In this document: positions 45,571 to 55,224 of the stretch, piece after piece
Numbering within the stretch: the first letter of the stretch is position 1
Layout of the letters: every line of letters starts with the position of its first letter
From: Enterococcus dispar ATCC 51266
Lineage (GTDB): Bacteria; Bacillota; Bacilli; Lactobacillales; Enterococcaceae
Direction of reading: 5' to 3'
Assembly (NCBI RefSeq): GCF_000406945.1
Contig: NZ_KE136354.1
Location: forward strand, 2,738,660 to 2,802,659
DNA: 64,000 nucleotides
Position numbers and translations under genes: made by a program
The notes under the pieces: model-generated
Seen by the model: only the letters and a program-made list of their open reading frames with translations
Told to the model about the DNA's origin: nothing
The model's database searches: none

Positions 45571-47937
45571 ATGACAGTTGATTATAATTCAAAAGCCTAT
45601 CTAAAAAAAGTTGATGCTTGGTGGCGGACAGCTAATTACATTTCTGTGGCGCAAATTTACTTAAAAGGAAATCCTTTACTAAGAAGAGAAATTCAAGCCA
45701 AAGATGTCAAGGTACGCCCAATTGGTCATTGGGGAACGATTGCTGGCCAAAATTTCATTTATGCTCATTTGAATCGTGTTATCAATAAATATGATTTGAA
45801 TATGTTCTACATTGAAGGCCCTGGTCATGGGGGCCAAGTAATGGTTTCAAATGCGTATATCGACGGCCATTATTCTGAAATTTATCCTGAAATTACACAA
45901 GACGAAGCAGGACTAGAAAAACTATGCAAAATTTTCTCATTTCCTGGTGGGATTGCCTCTCATGCAGCACCAGAAACGCCCGGCTCTATTCATGAGGGTG
46001 GGGAATTAGGTTACTCACTTTCTCATGCTACAGGCGCAATTTTAGATAATCCTGATGTGATTGCTGCAACTGTTGTAGGAGACGGCGAATCCGAAACAGG
46101 ACCACTGGCAGCGTCATGGTTTTCAAATGTTTTTATTAATCCAGTCAACGATGGTGCTGTATTGCCAATTTTACATTTAAATGGGGCAAAAATTTCCAAT
46201 CCGACAATTTTGGCACGTAAATCTGATGAAGATTTGAAAAAATACTTCGAAGGAATGGGTTGGGATCCTGTCTTTGTTGAGGGGGATGACCCAGCAATTT
46301 TGCATGGGCAAATGGCGAAAGTCATGGATGAAACGATTGAAAAAATTAAAGTAATTCAAGCAAAAGCGCGCCAAGATAAAGCCAAAAATGCAGTTATGCC
46401 CCATTGGCCGGTAATTATTTGCCGCACACCTAAAGGCTGGACGGGGCCAAAAGAATGGGATGGCGAAGCGATTGAAGGCAGTTTTCGCGCCCATCAAGTA
46501 CCAATTCCGATCGATGAACAACACATGGATCATGTGGATGCACTAACGAAATGGTTAAAATCTTATCGTCCGGAAGAACTTTTTGATGATAACGGAACAA
46601 TTAATACAGAAATTCAAGCACTTGCACCAAAAGGCGCTAAACGTATGTCAGCTAACCCGATTACAAATGGTGGCATTGACCCACAATCTTTGAAGATGCC
46701 CGATTGGAAAGAATATGCAGTAGATACGCAAAAACCTGGTGTAGTAATGGCGCAGGATATGATTGAATTTGGCAAATTCGCACGAGATATTATCACCGCT
46801 AATCCCTATAATTTTCGGATTTTTGGTCCCGATGAAACAAAATCAAATCGGTTGAATGAAGTTTTTGAGGTTACCAATCGTCAATGGTTAGAACCTGAAA
46901 AAGCAAAATATGATGAATGGTTAGCGCCAGCCGGACGGGTAATTGATTCGCAACTATCCGAACATCAAAGCGAAGGCTTTTTGGAAGGTTATGTTTTAAC
47001 CGGACGGCATGGTTTCTTTGCCTCTTATGAAGCATTCTTGCGTGTAGTGGATTCCATGATTACCCAACATTTTAAATGGATGCGAAAAGCCAAAGAACAA
47101 GCTTGGCGAAAAAATTATCCATCTTTAAATCTGATTTCATCTTCTACCGCTTTTCAACAAGATCATAATGGTTATACTCACCAAGATCCTGGTATTTTAA
47201 CCCATTTGGCGGAGAAAAAACCGGAATTTATTCGGGAATATTTACCGGCTGATACCAATACCTTACTAGCTGTAATGGCAGAAACTTTGGCTTCAGAAGA
47301 AAAAATCAATTTGATTGTTTCTTCCAAACATCCTCGTCCGCAATTTTATTCTATTGGCGAAGCGGAAGTTTTAGTAAAAGAGGGTCTAAAAATTATTGAC
47401 TGGGCTTCCACCGATGGTAATAGTGAACCCGATATTGTGATTGCTGCAGCCGGTACTGAACCTAACTTGGAAGCGCTGGCGGCGATTACAATCTTACACC
47501 AGGAATTTCCACAGTTGAAAATTCGCTTTATTAATGTGGTCGACTTATTAAAATTGCGTCACCCAGATGTTGATCCAAGAGGATTAAGCGATGAAGAATT
47601 TGAAGAATATTTTACCAAAGATAAACCAATTGTTTTTTGTTTCCACGGTTATGAAGGTTTGATTCGTGATATTTTCTTTAATCGTACCAATCGCAATGTC
47701 CGCATCCATGGTTATCGCGAAAATGGTGATATCACTACACCGTTTGACATGCGGGTTTACTCTCAAATGGATCGTTTCCATGTTGCACAAGATGTTGCAC
47801 TGGCAGTTTATGGTGCACAAGGAGCTGAATTTAGTCAAAAAATGGAAGATAAACTTAATTTCCATCATGATTATATTCGTGAAAATGGCGTCGACATTCC
47901 AGAAGTTGAAAATTGGCAATGGCAAGAGTTGAAATAG
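45571..47937 (+). CDS. xfp: Phosphoketolase
   Basis: The 788-residue thiamine-diphosphate enzyme should split xylulose-5-phosphate (and perhaps fructose-6-phosphate) to acetyl phosphate and an aldose phosphate. Family blocks are [50 protein letters not shown] (spread over residues 130-160), the cofactor-binding [14 protein letters not shown] and the late [21 protein letters not shown] precedes the ATG. It is probably a single-gene unit. Such enzymes serve pentose use and heterolactic metabolism. Confidence 0.96.
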   Translation: MTVDYNSKAYLKKVDAWWRTANYISVAQIYLKGNPLLRREIQAKDVKVRPIGHWGTIAGQNFIYAHLNRVINKYDLNMFYIEGPGHGGQVMVSNAYIDGHYSEIYPEITQDEAGLEKLCKIFSFPGGIASHAAPETPGSIHEGGELGYSLSHATGAILDNPDVIAATVVGDGESETGPLAASWFSNVFINPVNDGAVLPILHLNGAKISNPTILARKSDEDLKKYFEGMGWDPVFVEGDDPAILHGQMAKVMDETIEKIKVIQAKARQDKAKNAVMPHWPVIICRTPKGWTGPKEWDGEAIEGSFRAHQVPIPIDEQHMDHVDALTKWLKSYRPEELFDDNGTINTEIQALAPKGAKRMSANPITNGGIDPQSLKMPDWKEYAVDTQKPGVVMAQDMIEFGKFARDIITANPYNFRIFGPDETKSNRLNEVFEVTNRQWLEPEKAKYDEWLAPAGRVIDSQLSEHQSEGFLEGYVLTGRHGFFASYEAFLRVVDSMITQHFKWMRKAKEQAWRKNYPSLNLISSSTAFQQDHNGYTHQDPGILTHLAEKKPEFIREYLPADTNTLLAVMAETLASEEKINLIVSSKHPRPQFYSIGEAEVLVKEGLKIIDWASTDGNSEPDIVIAAAGTEPNLEALAAITILHQEFPQLKIRFINVVDLLKLRHPDVDPRGLSDEEFEEYFTKDKPIVFCFHGYEGLIRDIFFNRTNRNVRIHGYRENGDITTPFDMRVYSQMDRFHVAQDVALAVYGAQGAEFSQKMEDKLNFHHDYIRENGVDIPEVENWQWQELK

Positions 47938-47947
47938 GTTATTAAAC

Positions 47948-48020
47948 ACGAAACGGCACCCATCTCTTATGTCTGCAAAGTAAAGCAGGCGGTAGAAATG
48001 AGTGCTGTTTTTCTTTTATC
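47948..48020. terminator. Hairpin between xfp and nnrD
   Basis: AAACGGCACCCATCTC pairs imperfectly with GAAATGAGTGCTGTTTTT; it ends two converging genes. Confidence 0.65.
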
Positions 48021-48033
48021 GTGAAAAAATGGA

Positions 48034-48867
48034 CTAATCTTTTGTACTAAAATACTGCATATAGTGAGGCAAAGCTGCACTGATAGTGGTTGGTAAAACT
48101 ACATAATTATCTTTTGCCAAGATATCCCCAATATAACTGTGGAGATAAACAGCCGCACAGATTGCGTCACTTTTATTTTGAAATTGCGCCAAAAAGCCGG
48201 TTACCATTCCCGCTAATGTATCACCAGTACCACCTGTAGCCATAGCAGGATTGCCTAATGGACAACGATAGCAGTCTTGTGAAGTGTAAATCTCGGTGCG
48301 ATGGCTTTTAACGATTACCGTAGCTTGGATTTTTTGTTGATAAGTGGCATTGGACTGTTCATTTTGTTGCTTCAATGGAATGCCGCTTAGGCGCTGCCAT
48401 TCCATTTGGTGAGGGGTAAAAACAGTGTGGTGCGGTTGGGTTAATGCCAATTTTTCTTGGGCAAATAAACTGATAGCAGACCCATCAATGACCAGCCACT
48501 GCTGTTTGGTTTGCAACGATAAAACGGTTTTTAATAATTTGAGACTGTGGGCTTCAGATCCTAGTCCCGGGCCAATTAAAATGACATTTGCACTTTCAAG
48601 CACTTGACGAGTAAGGTTCTCATCTTGCCAATCAACGACCATAACTTCTGGCAGACGAGCATGAAGTGGGGGATGGTTGTCTTTTTCTGTGATAACAGTC
48701 ACTAAACCCGCCCCACTCTTAACACACGCTTCAGCACTCATCATAATTGCTCCGCCATATCGCTGGTTACCCCCAATTAAAACAGCGCGTCCAAATGTGC
48801 CCTTGTGGGAAATAGCTGGGCGTTTGTTGATGACTGTGGTTAAAATAGCTTCTGATAAAATTTTCAT
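48034..48867 (-). CDS. nnrD: ADP-dependent NAD(P)H-hydrate dehydratase
   Basis: The 277-residue ribokinase-like protein should repair damaged NADHX/NADPHX. It contains GTFGRAVLIGGNQRYGGAIM, a GPGLGSE loop and the late ATGGTGDTLAGMV motif of YjeF C-domain enzymes. It lacks the N-terminal epimerase domain that is fused in E. coli, which is usual in Firmicutes; a separate epimerase was not seen. AAGGAG lies before the ATG at 48867. The gene stands alone on the minus strand. Confidence 0.9.
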   Translation of the reverse strand: MKILSEAILTTVINKRPAISHKGTFGRAVLIGGNQRYGGAIMMSAEACVKSGAGLVTVITEKDNHPPLHARLPEVMVVDWQDENLTRQVLESANVILIGPGLGSEAHSLKLLKTVLSLQTKQQWLVIDGSAISLFAQEKLALTQPHHTVFTPHQMEWQRLSGIPLKQQNEQSNATYQQKIQATVIVKSHRTEIYTSQDCYRCPLGNPAMATGGTGDTLAGMVTGFLAQFQNKSDAICAAVYLHSYIGDILAKDNYVVLPTTISAALPHYMQYFSTKD

Positions 48868-49062
48868 GTTGTCTCCTTTTTTAGTTCTTTAGTTTTATTA
48901 TAACCAAACTTTGTATTCCCTCCAAAAATCAATCAGCTTCCTTTGTCAAAAAGTCGCTAAAAGTGGTATGATAGTTGAGAAAATAACGCAGATTTATACA
49001 CAGACTTAATACTTTATGACAGGTGTCTAATTAAGTTATGTAATTGTCAGGAGGAAATGTAA

Positions 49063-50487
49063 ATGGAAATTAATTGGCAAAAAGAAGTTGACGCCAGAAA
49101 AGACGATTTGCTAAAAGATTTATTTGACTTATTGCGCATTAATAGCGAAAGAGACGATAGTAAAAAAACAGCAGATGCCCCCTTTGGTCCAGGACCTAAA
49201 GATGCTTTAAAACACATGTTGGCCTATGGTCAAAGAGATGGTTTTACTGTTAAAAATGTTGATAATTATGCCGGTCATATTGAATTTGGACAAGGCGATG
49301 AAACATTAGGGATTTTTGGTCATATGGATGTAGTACCTGCTGGAGATGGCTGGGACACAGACCCTTATGAGCCAGAACTAAAGGATGGTAAGATTTTTGC
49401 CCGCGGTTCTTCAGATGATAAAGGACCAAGTATGGCAGCATATTATGGTATGAAAATCGTCCGTGATTTGGGTTTGCCATTAAGCAAAAAAGTTCGCTTT
49501 GTAGTCGGTTCTGATGAAGAATCTGGTTGGGCTGATATGAACTATTATTTTGAAAAAGAAGAAAAACCTGATTTTGGTTTTTCACCAGATGCAGAATTTC
49601 CAATTATTAATGGTGAAAAAGGTAATATTACCTTAGGCGCGCATTTCCATGGTAACAACGAAGGCGCTTATGTTTTGAAAAATTTTGCAGCGGGTCTTAG
49701 AGAAAATATGGTACCAGGTGCGGCAACAGCGAAAGTTTTAGTGCCAGATGAAGCTGCTGCTTTAGCAATGGAAAAAGCTTTCTATGACTTTGTCGAAAAA
49801 AATCCGGTGACCGGTACGATTACTGTAGAAGATGTGGAAGCTTCAATTGAATTAGTCGGTAAAAGCGCCCATGGTGCAAGCCCACAATCTGGGATTAATG
49901 CTGGGACCTTCTTAGCACTGTTCTTAGATCAATTCAAATTTGGTGGCGGAGCCAAACAATTTTTACATGTAGCTGGAACGATTATTCACGAAGATTTTTA
50001 CGGTGAAAAATTAGGTGTAGCATATGAAGACGAAAAAATGGGTAATCTGACAATGAACGCCGGACTATTTGCTTTTAAAGCAAATGAAGAAGGTTTCCAA
50101 GCAGATAACTTTATCGCAATGAACTTCCGCTATCCAAAAGGTGTGACAGCAGAAGGACTAGAAATTTCAGTTGACGGTAAATTAGGCATGGAAGGTGCCT
50201 CTATTACCCATAATGAACGCAATATGTTACCTCATTATGTACCAGAAGATGATCCATTGGTAGCGACTCTTTTAGCGGTTTATGAAGATCACACTGGTGA
50301 AAAAGGACATGAAAAAATCATTGGTGGCGGAACTTATGGCCGTTTATTAGAACGTGGTGTCGCATATGGTGCTATGTTCCCAGGCTATGTGGATACTATG
50401 CACCAAGCCAATGAATTTATGACGTTAGATGATTTATTGCGGGCGACTGCTATTTATGCAGATGCTATTTATCGTTTAGCGAAGTAA
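49063..50487 (+). CDS. pepV: Dipeptidase PepV (M20 family)
   Basis: The 474-residue zinc peptidase should release amino acids from dipeptides in the cytoplasm. The metal-binding His87 and Asp89 lie in GHMDVVPAGDGWDTDPY, the catalytic Glu in VGSDEESGWADM near 153, and a lid domain occupies the middle (about 190-370). The length and start MEINWQKEVDARKDDLLKDL match PepV of lactic acid bacteria. AGGAGGAAATGT precedes the ATG. Confidence 0.95.
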   Translation: MEINWQKEVDARKDDLLKDLFDLLRINSERDDSKKTADAPFGPGPKDALKHMLAYGQRDGFTVKNVDNYAGHIEFGQGDETLGIFGHMDVVPAGDGWDTDPYEPELKDGKIFARGSSDDKGPSMAAYYGMKIVRDLGLPLSKKVRFVVGSDEESGWADMNYYFEKEEKPDFGFSPDAEFPIINGEKGNITLGAHFHGNNEGAYVLKNFAAGLRENMVPGAATAKVLVPDEAAALAMEKAFYDFVEKNPVTGTITVEDVEASIELVGKSAHGASPQSGINAGTFLALFLDQFKFGGGAKQFLHVAGTIIHEDFYGEKLGVAYEDEKMGNLTMNAGLFAFKANEEGFQADNFIAMNFRYPKGVTAEGLEISVDGKLGMEGASITHNERNMLPHYVPEDDPLVATLLAVYEDHTGEKGHEKIIGGGTYGRLLERGVAYGAMFPGYVDTMHQANEFMTLDDLLRATAIYADAIYRLAK

Positions 50488-50518
50488 AAATTTAACAACG
50501 CTTAGTAAAAGTCTTATT

Positions 50519-50613
50519 AAAAAGTACCTGAACAGAAGTTTGATGTATTTGCTTACAGCTACATTCAAAAGCATTTAAACATGCATATCCTTCTGCTTTA
50601 GGTGCTTTTCTTT
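50519..50613 (+). terminator. Probable pepV terminator
   Basis: AAAGTACCT..AGAAG can pair with CTTCT..AGGTGCTTTT over a long interrupted stem, with T residues at the end. Confidence 0.5.
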
Positions 50614-50645
50614 TACATTTGATTCTTAATAAAAGGAGGAGTTAG

Positions 50646-51725
50646 ATGAAAAAGAGTTGGATTATGTTAGGCAGTGTTTTATTCATTATTATGGTAGGGA
50701 TTGGGTATAAAGTTTATCAAAATGATAGTAAACAAGCCAATTTCCCAAAAACAAAAGAGCAACAATTAGCGATTTTAAAAGAATATCCGGAAGTTGAAGA
50801 GGCACTGTTTCCAGTAAATAATCCCAAAGCAGGGTTGTATCCTATCCCAGGGCTTTTTGAAGGGGAAAGCATCGCGTTAAAAACTGGTAAAAAATCTTTG
50901 TGTCACGATTTAACACCGCAAGGGATTACTATGAGTGCTGATAAAATTTATATAAGTGAATATTGTCATTTGCATGAGCATCATTCTGTGGTGCAAGTAG
51001 TCGATAAAAAGACAAAAAAATGGAAAAAAACAATTGCCGTACCAGGAGAACCTCATTTAGGAGGGATAGTTTATCGCAAAGAAGCACAACAGCTGTGGTT
51101 GGCAACAGAAACAAATAAAAAGGCAAGTTTATCTTTGTTATTAACAGATACATTGGCCGATTATGATTTAGCTGAAAAAAGTCAGCCAATCCACTATGAT
51201 ATGACAATACCAATCGGAGATATCCCGAAAGCCTCTCTATTGGCTTATTTGGATCCCTTTTTAGTTGTCGGCTATTTTTCTAATAAAAAAGAAGGTAAAT
51301 TAGCGATGTTTCCTTTTGATACCAAAGGGGATCTAGTTTCTGTTGTTACCCAAACGCAGTCACTTAATGAATTAGGGACAGCAGATGATTTAAATTCTGA
51401 AGATACCACTCATATCTTGAAAAAAATTCAAGGGATTTCTTATTGGAAAAATTACATGTTTATGTCGCAGTCTTTTGGTAATCGTGATAGCAAATTATAT
51501 GTTTTTGATTTACAAGATACAAAAGGAGGTTTTAATCCTGAATCAGCAAAACTTGTACTGGATTTTCCGCCTTATCTTGAGCAAATCAATACCGATGGAG
51601 ATTCGTTATTTGCAATGTTTGAAAGTGGTGCCAAGGCTTATCGTCATCACACCAATAAGAATATCGAGTACGCTATCCAGTTAGATATTAAAACGTTATT
51701 AGTTAATTTAAAAATAAAAGAGTAA
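50646..51725 (+). CDS. Membrane-anchored propeller-like protein of unknown function
   Basis: The 359-residue protein has an N-terminal helix (about 5-22) as anchor or signal and a large outer domain. Recurrent short beta-strand patterns, such as VVQVVDKKTKKWKKTIAVPGEPHLGGIVYR and KLYVFDLQDTKGG, suggest a beta-propeller. Two cysteines (SLCHDL and EYCHLHEHH, about 25 residues apart) could form a disulfide. No enzyme motif was recognised. AGGAGGAG lies before the ATG. It stands alone between two terminators. Confidence 0.65.
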   Translation: MKKSWIMLGSVLFIIMVGIGYKVYQNDSKQANFPKTKEQQLAILKEYPEVEEALFPVNNPKAGLYPIPGLFEGESIALKTGKKSLCHDLTPQGITMSADKIYISEYCHLHEHHSVVQVVDKKTKKWKKTIAVPGEPHLGGIVYRKEAQQLWLATETNKKASLSLLLTDTLADYDLAEKSQPIHYDMTIPIGDIPKASLLAYLDPFLVVGYFSNKKEGKLAMFPFDTKGDLVSVVTQTQSLNELGTADDLNSEDTTHILKKIQGISYWKNYMFMSQSFGNRDSKLYVFDLQDTKGGFNPESAKLVLDFPPYLEQINTDGDSLFAMFESGAKAYRHHTNKNIEYAIQLDIKTLLVNLKIKE

Positions 51726-51777
51726 TTTTCATTGTTACTAACAGACACAAAAGTAATAAAAGTCGCTTGTGGATACG

Positions 51778-51823
51778 AAAAAAGACTGAAAGCTACAGTT
51801 AACGCGTAACTTTCAGTCTTTTG
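51778..51823. terminator. Bidirectional terminator
   Basis: AAAAAGACTGAAAG pairs with CTTTCAGTCTTTT. It lies between the propeller-like gene and the converging small-protein gene. Confidence 0.88.
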
Positions 51824-51860
51824 GTGTAGATAAAGAACTTAGCTTTTGTGTCAAATAAAA

Positions 51861-52205
51861 TTAATTGATTTTAACCCGTTTAATATCTAAAACAGTACCT
51901 GTTTTAGCGTCAGCCAAAAACTCATAAGTGACTAACTGTTCATCTTCTAAACGCGTAATACCACCTTCATAACCTTCAGAATGAATGGCAAATTTTCGTA
52001 AAGGTTGTTTTTCAAAATTAATCCATGATCCTTCAATTGGTCCTTCTTTTAAAAACTCTTCTTTGACGATCTGTAAAACATCATCAGCCCGCAAAGTTTT
52101 CTTGCGCTGTAGCCAAAAAGCAGAAGCCATACCACTCACTAGACCAACACCCATTCCCAGCGCCAGTCCGCCTTTAAAGTATGAAAATTCATTTTCGTTG
52201 TTCAT
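51861..52205 (-). CDS. Small membrane-anchored PepSY-like protein
   Basis: The 114-residue protein has one hydrophobic helix near residues 12-32 (GLALGMGVGLVSGMASAF) followed by a soluble domain of about 80 residues with VLQIVKEEFLKEG and LVTYEFLADAKTGTVLDI, which looks like one PepSY unit. PepSY domains often inhibit proteases or bind the wall. Similar small genes are found divergent to pepA in related bacteria. GGAGGG precedes the ATG. Confidence 0.7.
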   Translation of the reverse strand: MNNENEFSYFKGGLALGMGVGLVSGMASAFWLQRKKTLRADDVLQIVKEEFLKEGPIEGSWINFEKQPLRKFAIHSEGYEGGITRLEDEQLVTYEFLADAKTGTVLDIKRVKIN

Positions 52206-52416
52206 TAGGCGCCCTCCTATACTTTTTCATCTAATCTCTGCTTGTAAAATACAGAGGATAACATCATTTTTTATTCACTTTTATTCTATCACAAAGTAAA
52301 AAAATACATAGAAAAAACTACTTTAGGTTTGAATAGATTTGCCAGCGAATTTGTTATGCTATAATAGGCACGTAAAGATTTTTATGAAAGAAGGGTTAGC
52401 CTCCGGGCGCAAATAG

Positions 52417-53496
52417 ATGGAAGAAAAAACATTTGCACGCATTAAAGAGTTAACAGAACTACAAGGAACAAGTGGCTTTGAACATGAAGTCAGAGCTTAC
52501 ATGAAAGAAAAAATGACACCACTTGTAGATGAAATGCAACAAGATGGTTTAGGCGGGATTTTTGGGATTCGTCATCATGAAGATGAAGATGCTCCCCGTG
52601 TAATGGTAGCAGCACATATGGATGAAGTTGGTTTTATGCTAACCGAAATTACCGCTACTGGCTTATTTAAAGTTGTACCATTAGGTGGGTGGAATCCTTA
52701 TGTGGTTTCTGCGCAACGTTTTACTTTGAAAACTTCAACTGGACACAATTATCCTTGTATCTCAAGTTCTGTTCCACCACATTTATTAAGAGGAACTAGT
52801 GGGCAACAAAATGTTTCAGTTGAAAATATTTTATTTGATGCTGGTTTTGCTTCAAAAGAAGAAGCACTAGAATATGGTGTTTTACCAGGAGATACTATCG
52901 TACCGCAAGTAGAAACAATTAAAACAGCTAATGGCAAAAATATTATTAGTAAAGCTTGGGATAATCGTTACGGTTGTACCTTAGTTTTAGAAGCATTAGA
53001 AGCTTTAGAAAATGAAAAATTAGGGCATACTTTAATTGCCGGTGCTAATGTGCAAGAAGAAGTCGGTTTAAGAGGTTCAAAACCTTCTGTTTCAAAATTT
53101 AAGCCGGATTTATTCTTTGCAGTCGACTGTTCTGCTGCTGATGATACCGTTACAAAAAACGGTACATTTGGTCATTTAGGTGAAGGGACATTAATGCGCA
53201 TCTATGATCCCGGTTTGATTATGCTGCCACGCTTAAAAGAATACTTGTTGGATACTGCAGCAACCCACAATATTCCGTATCAATATTTTGTTTCAAAAGG
53301 TGGCACAGATGCTGGTGCTGCTCATACAACCAACGAGGGTATTCCAAGTACAGTTATTGGTGTTTGTGGCCGATATATCCACACGCATCAAACGATGTTT
53401 AGTATCGCTGACTTTGAAGCAGCCAGAGAAATGTTAATTCAAACCTTAAAAGGCTTGGATAAAAGTACAGTGGAAACAATTGTAGGCGGTAAATAG
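52417..53496 (+). CDS. pepA: Glutamyl aminopeptidase PepA (M42 family)
   Basis: The 359-residue M42 metallopeptidase should remove N-terminal Glu or Asp from peptides. AAHMDEVGFML carries metal ligands His67 and Asp69; VQEEVGLRGS holds the catalytic Glu near 213; KGGTDAGAAHTTNEGIPS carries a later metal region. The start MEEKTFARIKELTELQGTSG matches PepA of enterococci and lactococci. No good Shine-Dalgarno site lies at normal spacing: AAGAAGGG is about 20 bases upstream. It faces the small PepSY-like gene. Confidence 0.93.
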   Translation: MEEKTFARIKELTELQGTSGFEHEVRAYMKEKMTPLVDEMQQDGLGGIFGIRHHEDEDAPRVMVAAHMDEVGFMLTEITATGLFKVVPLGGWNPYVVSAQRFTLKTSTGHNYPCISSSVPPHLLRGTSGQQNVSVENILFDAGFASKEEALEYGVLPGDTIVPQVETIKTANGKNIISKAWDNRYGCTLVLEALEALENEKLGHTLIAGANVQEEVGLRGSKPSVSKFKPDLFFAVDCSAADDTVTKNGTFGHLGEGTLMRIYDPGLIMLPRLKEYLLDTAATHNIPYQYFVSKGGTDAGAAHTTNEGIPSTVIGVCGRYIHTHQTMFSIADFEAAREMLIQTLKGLDKSTVETIVGGK

Positions 53497-53552
53497 CGTT
53501 ATTTTTAATTTTGGCTATCCGTGTAAAAAAAGTAGAAGTTAGAGGAGATACT

Positions 53553-53864
53553 ATGATTATTCCTAAAAATTTAGAAGAATTGGCAGCCTATGTAGATAAG
53601 GGGCAAAATGTCTTTTTCTTCACCGCAGATTGGTGTGGTGACTGTCGTTTCATTAAACCTGCATTACCAGAAATTGAAGCGGATTTCCCTCAATATAACT
53701 TTATTGAAGTTGACCGAGATGAATACATCGACGTTGCTGCTAAATGGAATATTTTTGGTATTCCCAGTTTGGTAGTCACAAAAGATGGCAAAGAATTAGG
53801 TCGCCTGGTAAATAAAGATCGTAAAACAAAAGCGGAGATTGAAGATTTTTTAAACAGTTTATAA
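53553..53864 (+). CDS. Thioredoxin-like protein
   Basis: The 103-residue protein has the redox motif WCGDC (C28, C31) in the FFFTADWCGDCRFI strand, and GIPSLVV with the cis-proline loop. A WCGDC motif differs from the WCGPC of TrxA and occurs in several Firmicutes thioredoxin-like proteins. It should carry out thiol-disulfide exchange in the cytoplasm. AGAGGAG lies before the ATG at 53553; an upstream in-frame start at 53511 is not supported. It sits 23 bases before the UspA gene. Confidence 0.86.
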   Translation: MIIPKNLEELAAYVDKGQNVFFFTADWCGDCRFIKPALPEIEADFPQYNFIEVDRDEYIDVAAKWNIFGIPSLVVTKDGKELGRLVNKDRKTKAEIEDFLNSL

Positions 53865-53887
53865 GCTTTAGAAAAGAGGAGATTACA

Positions 53888-54355
53888 ATGAGTAGACAGG
53901 TGTATCAAAACATTTTAGTCGGCATTGATGGTTCTGAACAAGCAACACAAGCATTTCAAAAAGCAGTGGAAGTTGCCCGACGCAATAACGGTAAAGTTTA
54001 TGTGGCTAATGTCATTCAACAAAATGTTCCGGTTTTAATGGGTTACAGTTCATTGAATCAAAATATTGTTGATCAAGAAACCGAAGCAGCTAAAGTATTG
54101 ATTGAAGACTGCAAAGACTATGGCAAATCAGTCGACTTTACTAATATAGAAGGAATTGTGGCTTATGGCTCTGCAAAATCAGCAATGGCGACGCAATTAC
54201 CGGAAAAATACAACATTGATTTGGTCATGGTAGGCCAATCAGGTTTAAATGCAGTCGAACGTTTTATGACCGGAAGTGTGGCAAGTTTTGTTATTCGAGA
54301 AGCTCCTTGTGATGTTTTAGTCGTAACTTATGAAGAAAAGAACGAAAAAGCATGA
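53888..54355 (+). CDS. Universal stress protein (UspA family)
   Basis: The 155-residue protein has the UspA start ILVGIDGSEQATQAF and the ATP-binding pattern GQSGLNAVERFMTGSVASFV, a G-2X-G-9X-G motif. It is a small alpha/beta protein that probably dimerises. GAGGAGA precedes the start. It probably shares a transcript with the thioredoxin and perhaps pepA. Confidence 0.9.
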   Translation: MSRQVYQNILVGIDGSEQATQAFQKAVEVARRNNGKVYVANVIQQNVPVLMGYSSLNQNIVDQETEAAKVLIEDCKDYGKSVDFTNIEGIVAYGSAKSAMATQLPEKYNIDLVMVGQSGLNAVERFMTGSVASFVIREAPCDVLVVTYEEKNEKA

Positions 54356-54383
54356 CGATTCCTTTCTTTTTTGGTAAGATAGC

Positions 54384-54409
54384 TAGCGGAAGTTTGAAAA
54401 CTTCCGCTA
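54384..54409 (+). terminator. Terminator after the UspA gene
   Basis: TAGCGGAAGTTT pairs with AACTTCCGCTA around a 3-base loop, followed by TAATTTTT. Confidence 0.8.
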
Positions 54410-54446
54410 CTAATTTTTAAAAGTGTTTTTTTAAGGAGGAAACGTT

Positions 54447-55055
54447 GTGATTTTTGCATACAACAAAGCCCATGTTGGCGATACTTTACTTGTAATGATG
54501 GCTGACGATCAGGGATTGGAACAAACGGTTGAACGAAAATTCAATATTGCGCAGATTAAAAATAGCGCAGGTACAATTGTCGGCTGGAACTTTTTCCACG
54601 TTTCTGAATTTCTAGAGTTAACTGGCAATGGTGCCATTTCATTAACGGATGAACAAATCGATCTTTTAAACGAAAAATTAGCAATATCTGGTTTTAGTGA
54701 AAAATTACCTTACGATTACGAACCTCATTTCGTTGTCGGTTTTGTCAAAAGTTGTGTGCCACATCCAGATAGTGATCATTTATCAATTACTGAAACTGAA
54801 GTAGACAATGGTGAAGTTTTACAAATTGTCTGCGGCGCACCCAATATTCGCGAAGGATTAAAAGTCGTTGTAGCAAAACCTGGTACAATGATGCCTGATG
54901 GAATGTTAATTTGGCCAGGCGTTTTACGTGGGGTTGAAAGTTATGGCATGATTTGTTCAGCAAAAGAATTAGAGTTACCCAATGCGCCACAGAAAAAAGG
55001 AATTTTAGAATTAAGCCCAGATGCAGTCGTTGGTAGTGAATTTAAACGCGCATAA
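54447..55055 (+). CDS. ytpR: YtpR-family tRNA-binding-domain protein
   Basis: The 202-residue protein has an OB-fold tRNA-binding domain from about residue 90 to 200 (HFVVGFVKSCVPHPDSDHLSI, QIVCGAPNIREGLKVVVAKPG, GVESYGMICSAKELEL), like the N-terminal domain of PheT. The first part is a YtpR-specific region. The start is GTG at 54447 with AAGGAGGA at 54433-54440. Its exact function is unknown. Its stop codon lies inside the terminator hairpin that follows. Confidence 0.88.
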   Translation: MIFAYNKAHVGDTLLVMMADDQGLEQTVERKFNIAQIKNSAGTIVGWNFFHVSEFLELTGNGAISLTDEQIDLLNEKLAISGFSEKLPYDYEPHFVVGFVKSCVPHPDSDHLSITETEVDNGEVLQIVCGAPNIREGLKVVVAKPGTMMPDGMLIWPGVLRGVESYGMICSAKELELPNAPQKKGILELSPDAVVGSEFKRA

Positions 55056-55099
55056 CAAGAAAAGCTTCTTACCACAGGTAGGAAGCTTTTCTTGTTATG
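55051..55099 (+). terminator. ytpR terminator
   Basis: CATAACAAGAAAAGCTTC pairs with GAAGCTTTTCTTGTTATG; the whole stem has 23-base arms with one mismatch and a 3-base loop. The left arm contains the end of ytpR. Confidence 0.85.
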
Positions 55100-55167
55100 C
55101 CAAATTTTTAGGGCAGGTCAACAGTAGGTGTAACTCGATAAGAATTAAAGAACATAAGCCGCCGTAT

Positions 55168-55211
55168 TTTTATATAAAAACATCCGCAACCTTTCTAAAG
55201 GCTGCGGATGA
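55168..55211 (-). terminator. htrA terminator
   Basis: On the minus strand CATCCGCAGCCTTT pairs with AAAGGTTGCGGATG and runs into T residues (plus-strand A run 55170-55180). Confidence 0.85.
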
Positions 55212-55224
55212 AATCCTGTTAAAA

